Assembly (NCBI RefSeq): GCF_004167665.1
Contig: NZ_SEWE01000044.1
Span: 1 to 36,775 of the forward strand
Reading direction: 5' to 3'
DNA length: 36,775 nt
Source of the DNA: Hymenobacter persicinus
GTDB lineage: Bacteria; Bacteroidota; Bacteroidia; Cytophagales; Hymenobacteraceae
In this document: positions 32,844-36,775 of the stretch, piece after piece
How the letters are laid out: every line of letters starts with the position of its first letter
How positions within the stretch are numbered: the stretch's first letter is position 1
Made by a program: the position numbers and the translations under genes
The notes under the pieces: generated by a model
Databases searched by the model: none
The model's input: the letters and a program-made list of their open reading frames with translations, nothing else
What the model was told of the DNA's origin: nothing

Positions 32844-33707
32844 CTAATTCAGTCCGTAATTTTTGTTGACCCCGTACACGTAATCATCAATGTGCCCGAC
32901 GCCGGATTGTTGGCTGGAAATTTCAAAGCCATTATCGGTCAGGAATTTTGACACGTATTCCTTGGTTTTGAAAAATTCGTTGCCGTCCACGGCGTACCGG
33001 AAATCGTGGCAGGAAATGGCTACGCACTTAATGCGGTTGACGTATTTTTTAGAAATCGAATCCACTACAAACCGCTCGGCCCCTTCGATATTAGATTTCA
33101 GCAAATCAATGTGCGTGATGTTGTTTTCTTCGAAGAACGTGTCCATCGTCACGCCGCGCACTTTGTAGACTTTGGCCGTCGCACTGGCCGTTTTGTTGAA
33201 CAGCGTCCCGGCCAGGTAGGAGTCCGCGTCGTCGGTGAGGGTGATATCCTCGTTGGAGCTGTTGATGGCCAGATTGGCAATGACGGTGTTGTCGAGCTTG
33301 TTGAGCTTGGCCACGCGCTCCAGGATAGAACACACCTGCGGATTGGCTTCTACGGCGTACACTTTGCCGGTAGGCCCCACGCGGTGAGACAGCACAATAA
33401 TTTCCTCACCCATGCCCGCACCGATATCGACAATGACGTCGCCGGGGCTTACCTTATATTTATTCAGGGCCGTGGTATCGCACCACTTCTCAAAATTCTT
33501 GTAGGTAATAGGCCAGGCCAGGGATTGAGTAGGCAGAAAATGATTGTCGACCTGATAAATAAAAAACCGGTCGTTGTTGAAGCTGTGAAAGCCATTCAGC
33601 ACTTCATGATTTAGCTTAAACAGCGGTTTGAGCAACAGATATCGATAAGAGTCCAGCGGAATGCTTTTCATCGAAAGCATGGCCAGGCGTAAAATCATTT
33701 CTTTCAT
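32844..33707 (-). CDS. FkbM-family methyltransferase
   Basis: This encodes 287 aa from ATG 33707. The Rossmann SAM-binding motif I is VIVDIGAGMGEEIIVLS (~90-106), followed by an acidic motif II VYAVEANPQVCSILE. The FkbM-type features MDTFFEENNITHIDLLKSNIEGAE and the later VAISCHDF fit the family. FkbM enzymes O-methylate sugars or natural products; with no sugar-synthesis cluster nearby the acceptor is unknown. Codons are richer in A+T than in most of the window, which with the isolated position hints at horizontal acquisition. No -7 element was found upstream. Confidence 0.9.
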   Translation of the reverse strand: MKEMILRLAMLSMKSIPLDSYRYLLLKPLFKLNHEVLNGFHSFNNDRFFIYQVDNHFLPTQSLAWPITYKNFEKWCDTTALNKYKVSPGDVIVDIGAGMGEEIIVLSHRVGPTGKVYAVEANPQVCSILERVAKLNKLDNTVIANLAINSSNEDITLTDDADSYLAGTLFNKTASATAKVYKVRGVTMDTFFEENNITHIDLLKSNIEGAERFVVDSISKKYVNRIKCVAISCHDFRYAVDGNEFFKTKEYVSKFLTDNGFEISSQQSGVGHIDDYVYGVNKNYGLN

Positions 33708-33950
33708 GCGGCGAGAGAGGGCGGGCTTAGAGGGATACGGCCGTAGCAGTTGCTACAGCGTGGGGTTAGCAGAATACGGAGCGGGATGTACCGCAATGTA
33801 GCGGTATTCGCATAAAGTGCCAACCACCGCTCCCAAACCCGCCCCCACCCTGCCGACGCTGCCTTACTCACTACCGGACTTGACCTTATTGCGGTTAGGC
33901 CGCAGCAACGCGTAGCGTTGTCGGGAGCATCTGGAAAGACCTGAAAATCG

Positions 33951-33986
33951 AAAAGCCTCCCACGTAAGTCGTGGGAGGCTTTTCTT
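33951..33986 (+). terminator. Orphan Rho-independent terminator
   Basis: AAAAGCCTCCCACG (33951-33964) pairs perfectly over 14 bp with 33970-33983 around TAAGT, then CTTTTA. No protein gene precedes it on the plus strand after the lysS terminator, and on the minus strand the nearest upstream gene (stop at 34199) is over 200 bp away. Confidence 0.8.
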
Positions 33987-34052
33987 TTACAACTGCTTAC
34001 CCTTCCGATTAGGGTTCGTTGAAGAAATGTGCGATGGACGAGTCTGATTTTG

Positions 34053-34157
34053 CTAAGCGGACAAAAAACCTGTCTGAATAGAAGCTCCTACTGTCGGCAA
34101 TTTTACTTCAACGGCTTCTCCGAATCTTCTTTCAAGCACGTTGTATAGTGTCTTTAA
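34053..34157 (-). pseudogene. Possible protein-coding remnant (34 codons)
   Basis: On the minus strand a frame ending in TAG at 34053-34055 reads LKTLYNVLERRFGEAVEVKL followed by PTVGASIQTGFLSA. The composition is protein-like, but there is no convincing start codon or ribosome-binding site, and upstream codons run into a homopolymer at 34188-34198. It may be the end of a decayed gene or chance. Confidence 0.25.
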
Positions 34158-34198
34158 CGAGCAGCGGCCGAATAGGTTACGCGCGGCCGAAAAAAAAT

Positions 34199-34585
34199 TT
34201 AGAGCGTCCGGCCGTAGCCAGAATCGCCGGTATGGCGGGCGTCGTTGCCGATGCCGTCGTAGTCGGTATTATGGTCGGCGCGGTCCACGCTGCCGGCGTA
34301 GTCTGTGTCCTGCCCGCTGTTCATGGAGTTGAGCAGGTCGTCGGCGGCGCTGCGGCTTTGCTGGGTTTGGTCGGAGCCGGCGGCAGCATCCCCTTTCAGG
34401 TCGTTGAGCTTGGCCAGGCCGTCCTTGAGCAGCTTGCTCAGGTCGCCACCCCACTTGGAGGCTGATTCCTTGAGGCCAGCGCGGGTCTGGTCGCCGGTTT
34501 CGGGAGCCAGCAGCAGGCCGGCCACGATGCCGGCGGTAGCGCCGGCCAGCAGGGACAGAATTACTTTTCCGTTGGTGTCTTTCAT
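34199..34585 (-). CDS. YtxH-domain stress protein
   Basis: This encodes 128 aa from ATG 34585. The YtxH pattern is MKDTNGKVILSLLAGATAGI followed by VAGLLLAPETGDQTR: a short hydrophobic Gly/Ala helix (~8-27) ending in LAPETG, then an amphipathic helical region (LKESASKWGGDLSKLLKDGL). The rest (~65-128) is hydrophilic and disordered, with many Asp, Ser and Gly. YtxH proteins belong to the general stress response in Bacillus; in Bacteroidota they are common small membrane-associated proteins of unknown mechanism. It lies downstream of a second YtxH protein in the same orientation, but a terminator separates the two. Confidence 0.88.
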   Translation of the reverse strand: MKDTNGKVILSLLAGATAGIVAGLLLAPETGDQTRAGLKESASKWGGDLSKLLKDGLAKLNDLKGDAAAGSDQTQQSRSAADDLLNSMNSGQDTDYAGSVDRADHNTDYDGIGNDARHTGDSGYGRTL

Positions 34586-34682
34586 GGAAGTAAGGGCAAA
34601 TGAGAAGGGAAAGCCAGCGGCCGGCTCAGAGCCCGGCGCTGCTGGTGTAACGGGGCGGCAGAGGGGAATGTTTTACGCAAAT

Positions 34683-34716
34683 GCGGCCTTCTTTCCGCAG
34701 AAAGAAGGCCGCTTTT
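34683..34716. terminator. Hairpin terminator between the two YtxH genes
   Basis: GCGGCCTTCTTT (34683-34694) pairs perfectly with AAAGAAGGCCGC (34701-34712) around CCGCAG. T follows on the plus strand. It lies just after the minus-strand YtxH-CsbD stop (34737). Confidence 0.8.
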
Positions 34717-34736
34717 GGGATTGGAAGAGTGTCGAC

Positions 34737-35171
34737 CTACAGGTCGTTCAGCATCTTCACAACTTCGCTTTTGGCTTTGCCGAGTTTCTCCTGCAGACGG
34801 CCAACGAGTTCGTCGCCTTTGCCTTCGGTGTAGTCCAGATCTTCATCGGTGAGCTGAGCGTACTGCTGCTTCAGCTTGCCTTTAGCCTGGTTCCAGTCGC
34901 CTTTCATGTTAAGGCTGCTGCCAGCGCCGGTCAGGCCCATATCTTCGAGCTTGCTCATGTAGCCTTTGAACTTCGAGTCCAGCTCTTCGCCATACTTCGA
35001 CAGCTGCTCGCCGAGCGTGCCGCTGTATTTGGTGGCGGCGTTCTTCAGGTTTTCGCGGGTAGCAGTGCCTTTGTCGGGAGCCATCAGCATACCGGCAATG
35101 ATACCGGCGCCAGCGCCAGCGAGAGCAGCGAGAAGGATTTTACCGGAGTTGTCTTCTTCGTGATAGGACAT
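34737..35171 (-). CDS. YtxH-CsbD fusion stress protein
   Basis: This encodes 144 aa from ATG 35171. Residues ~10-32 are the YtxH hydrophobic helix (ILLAALAGAGAGIIAGMLMAP) followed by DKGTATRENLKNAATKYSG, then an amphipathic helical linker with KYGEELDSKFKGYMSKLEDM. Residues ~88-140 match the CsbD family: MKGDWNQAKGKLKQQYAQLT, then DEDLDYTEGKGDELVGRLQE and KLGKAKSEVVKML. CsbD proteins are small, abundant general stress proteins. The joining of the two domains would tether a CsbD unit to the membrane; that is inference. It is divergent from the Kazal lipoprotein gene, with 250 bp between. Confidence 0.9.
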   Translation of the reverse strand: MSYHEEDNSGKILLAALAGAGAGIIAGMLMAPDKGTATRENLKNAATKYSGTLGEQLSKYGEELDSKFKGYMSKLEDMGLTGAGSSLNMKGDWNQAKGKLKQQYAQLTDEDLDYTEGKGDELVGRLQEKLGKAKSEVVKMLNDL

Positions 35172-35379
35172 GGTGTTGAGGGAGAGAAAGGGTGAATGAT
35201 AAACAAGGTGGTGCAGAATGGCCCCGCGGGGTGGCAGAACTGGCGGAATGTGGGCCGAAGCTCATCCGCCAAACGACCAGTCTGCCTGCCTATACGAAGC
35301 CTAAGGGCCGGGGTTATGGGAAGGCCGCAAAAAATAGTTGAAACCAGATATGCAGGCCCCGGCCCTAAACTGCCGCTGC

Positions 35380-35387
35380 TACCTTTG
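35380..35387 (+). promoter_or_regulatory. Bacteroidota -7 element (TACCTTTG) for the Kazal-cupin unit
   Basis: A perfect TAnnTTTG lies 32 bases before the ATG at 35420, giving a leader of about 28 nt. Confidence 0.65.
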
Positions 35388-35419
35388 CGTTGTTGGTGCA
35401 TCCCCATTCTGCTTCTGCC

Positions 35420-35668
35420 ATGCTCAAATCCGCTTTTGCCGGCCTGCTGCTCGCCCTGACGCTGCCGGCCTGCACCTCCCACACGCCGCCCGCCGCCACG
35501 GCCCCCTGCATCGACGCCAGCAAGATCCGCAAGGACGCCATGTGCACCATGGACTACAACCCGGTCTGCGGCTGCGACGGCAAAACCTACGGCAACGCCT
35601 GCGCGGCCACCAACGCGGGCGTCACGTCCTTCACCCAGGGCGAGTGCGCCGGCTCCAAAACCAACTAA
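35420..35668 (+). CDS. Kazal-domain lipoprotein
   Basis: This encodes 82 aa from ATG 35420. A lipoprotein signal (LLLALTLPACTS) has its lipobox Cys at residue 18. The mature part is one Kazal-type serine protease inhibitor domain with six Cys at 30, 42, 50, 52, 61 and 76, including YNPVCGCDGKTYGNAC, the bacterial CGCDG variant. It is expected to sit in the inner or outer membrane facing the periplasm or outside, and to inhibit a serine protease; the target is unknown. It is followed 14 bp later by the cupin gene, so the two are co-transcribed. Confidence 0.92.
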   Translation: MLKSAFAGLLLALTLPACTSHTPPAATAPCIDASKIRKDAMCTMDYNPVCGCDGKTYGNACAATNAGVTSFTQGECAGSKTN

Positions 35669-35682
35669 CTACCTTTCCCGCC

Positions 35683-36063
35683 ATGTCCGAAAAGCGCTAT
35701 TTCCGCCAGCAAAACCCTTTCCGCGTCCCGACCACCGACGGCAAGCTCATTGAGGAGCACATTGGCTGGGCCAGCACCCAGACCGGCCAGTACAGCGTGG
35801 CGCACATGGTGGCGCCGCCCCACTGGAGTGAGCCCCACCAAAACCCGGAGTTCGACGAAATCACCATCGTGGTGCGGGGCCGCAAGCAGTTTGAGGTCGA
35901 CGGCGACGTGATTGAGCTCGGGGCCGGGGAGTCGCTGCTGATCAAGGCCGGGGCCCGGGTGCGCTACTCCAACCCCTTCGACACCGAAGTGGAATATTGG
36001 TCGATTTGCGTGCCGGCGTTTTCGATGGACACCGTGAACCGGGAAGACGAGCCGGCGAGCTAG
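35683..36063 (+). CDS. Small cupin-domain protein
   Basis: This encodes 126 aa from ATG 35683. A single cupin barrel is clear: HMVAPPHWSEPHQNPEFDEI, then TIVVRGRKQFEVDGDVIELG and AGESLLIKAGARVRYSNPFD. Cupin motif 1 keeps H47, H52 and acidic residues but with a spacing unlike HXH, and motif 2 has Val/Arg where the third His would be, so metal binding may be altered. No signal peptide. The substrate is unknown. It lies between the Kazal lipoprotein and the glycosyltransferase in one direction with short gaps (14 and 47 bp). Confidence 0.88.
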   Translation: MSEKRYFRQQNPFRVPTTDGKLIEEHIGWASTQTGQYSVAHMVAPPHWSEPHQNPEFDEITIVVRGRKQFEVDGDVIELGAGESLLIKAGARVRYSNPFDTEVEYWSICVPAFSMDTVNREDEPAS

Positions 36064-36110
36064 CTGGCCCGGCCCCACCCGCCTTCTGGTTTCCCGCTTA
36101 GCTTCCGCCT

Positions 36111-36775
36111 ATGAATCTGCTGTATCTGGTATTTGGTGCCAATATAAAAAACCACTTCCAGGCCAACTTCTCCATTCTCACGTTCCTCAAGCACCGCGCC
36201 GGCCTTACCAGCATCACGGTGGTAACCGACGCGCCAAACTTTTACCGCCACCTCGACGAGTTTGTGACGGTGCTGCCCGTGGACGAGGCCACGCTGCAGG
36301 AGTGGAAGGGCGAATTCAACTTCTTCTGGCGCATCAAAATCAAGGCCCTGGAGCACGTGGCCCGGCAATTCCCCAATACGCCGATTCTGTACCTCGACTC
36401 CGACACGTTTCTGCACGGTTCCTTCGAGGCCCTGCACGAGACGCTCCGCCGCGGCACGGCCCTCATGCACGAGCCCGAGGGCCAGCTTTCCCAACTGGGC
36501 AGCAAAACCGAGAAGCTGATGTGGAACCAGACCCAAGGCCATACCTACGGCGGCGTGCGCCTCACCGAGCGGCACACCATGTGGAACGCGGGCGTGGTGG
36601 GCATTCCGGCCCTGCGCGCCCCCGACGCCATTGCCCTGGCCCTGACCATCTGCGACGAGCTGAGCCGGCAGCAGGTCACGCCCCGCCTGATCGAGCAGTT
36701 TGCGCTGTCGGTGGCCCTGGCCGAAACCTTCGGACTGCAGGCCGCCCGGCCCCACATCGGCCACTACTGGAGCAA
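36111..36775 (+). CDS. GT-A-type glycosyltransferase-like protein, cut by the right edge
   Basis: From ATG 36111 the frame stays open to the window end (221 codons). It begins MNLLYLVFGANIKNHFQANF, continues with a Rossmann-like SITVVTDAPNFYRHL, and has a DXD motif in ILYLDSDTFLHG (D96 and D98) that fits nucleotide-sugar and metal binding in GT-A enzymes. Later HTMWNAGVVGIP resembles the acceptor-side NAGV loop of such proteins. The donor and acceptor are unknown; the C-terminus is missing. It follows the cupin gene by 47 bp and may belong to the same transcript. Confidence 0.82.
   Translation, partial: MNLLYLVFGANIKNHFQANFSILTFLKHRAGLTSITVVTDAPNFYRHLDEFVTVLPVDEATLQEWKGEFNFFWRIKIKALEHVARQFPNTPILYLDSDTFLHGSFEALHETLRRGTALMHEPEGQLSQLGSKTEKLMWNQTQGHTYGGVRLTERHTMWNAGVVGIPALRAPDAIALALTICDELSRQQVTPRLIEQFALSVALAETFGLQAARPHIGHYWS

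Larger units (their letters stand above)
33708..34198. other. Long non-coding region (491 bp) with orphan hairpins
   Basis: No intact gene is visible. Small hairpins lie at 33789-33806 (TACCGC/GCGGTA) and 33906-33920 (CAACGC/GCGTTG). A terminator-like hairpin lies at 33951-33986. A coding-like fragment lies on the minus strand at 34053-34157. The part around 34020-34160 is richer in A+T than the flanks. It may hold a small RNA and the remains of a decayed gene. Confidence 0.5.

Noticed and set aside
34165..34198. CGGCCG pairs near a run of eight A considered as a terminator for the YtxH gene
   Set aside because: On the minus strand the T run comes before the stem, not after it, so the order is wrong for intrinsic termination.
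34148..34465. 105-codon plus-strand frame opposite the YtxH gene
   Set aside because: Hydrophobic Val/Gly/Ala-rich antisense frame; the minus strand matches YtxH.

Overview
The window looks like chromosomal DNA from a GC-rich member of the Bacteroidota, most likely a Hymenobacter-like Cytophagales. Three secreted proteins end in type IX secretion system (T9SS) C-terminal sorting domains. Perfect copies of the Bacteroidota -7 promoter element TAnnTTTG lie just upstream of many genes. Several gene neighbourhoods (mltG / thioesterase / YihY, and the DAHP synthase-chorismate mutase fusion with aroB and aroA) are typical of the phylum. The genus is an inference.

Layout. 1-200 holds the end of a probable Spy/LTXXQ-like protein and a very strong terminator. 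308-5879 is a divergent pair of large secreted repeat proteins, one with 14 'ARWDGTAW' repeats and one with 14 RCC1-type repeats, each with a T9SS tail. 6115-6347 is a two-gene tRNA-Ser unit (CGA, UGA) on the minus strand with its own promoter and terminator. 6500-9151 (minus) is mltG, a YbgC-like thioesterase and a YihY/BrkB membrane protein. 9504-10526 is a third T9SS cargo protein. 10716-11348 is a Sua5/YciO-type gene. 11562-13342 (minus) is a secreted protein of unknown function overlapping an LpxL-like acyltransferase. 13614-19952 (plus) carries a WbqC-like protein, a ClpC chaperone, an acyl-CoA carboxylase beta subunit and an M42 aminopeptidase. 20066-20869 is a BtuF-like metal or corrinoid receptor without a signal peptide. 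20873-24365 (minus) is a shikimate-pathway operon. 24532-32707 (plus) carries proline dehydrogenase, two uncharacterised genes, a YflT-like stress protein, a tail-specific protease and lysS. 32844-33707 (minus) is an FkbM methyltransferase. 34199-35171 (minus) holds two YtxH stress proteins, one fused to a CsbD domain. The right end (plus) holds a Kazal lipoprotein, a cupin and a truncated GT-A-type glycosyltransferase.

Most genes are housekeeping or envelope functions. I see no insertion sequence, CRISPR array, phage, toxin-antitoxin or defence island. The least explained parts are two uncharacterised ORFs, a 25-bp hairpin at 19976-20044 whose only non-Watson-Crick pairs are G-U in plus-strand RNA, an orphan terminator with possible gene debris at 33708-34198, the twin 14-repeat proteins, and the YtxH-CsbD fusion. 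No wholly new system can be claimed from sequence alone.
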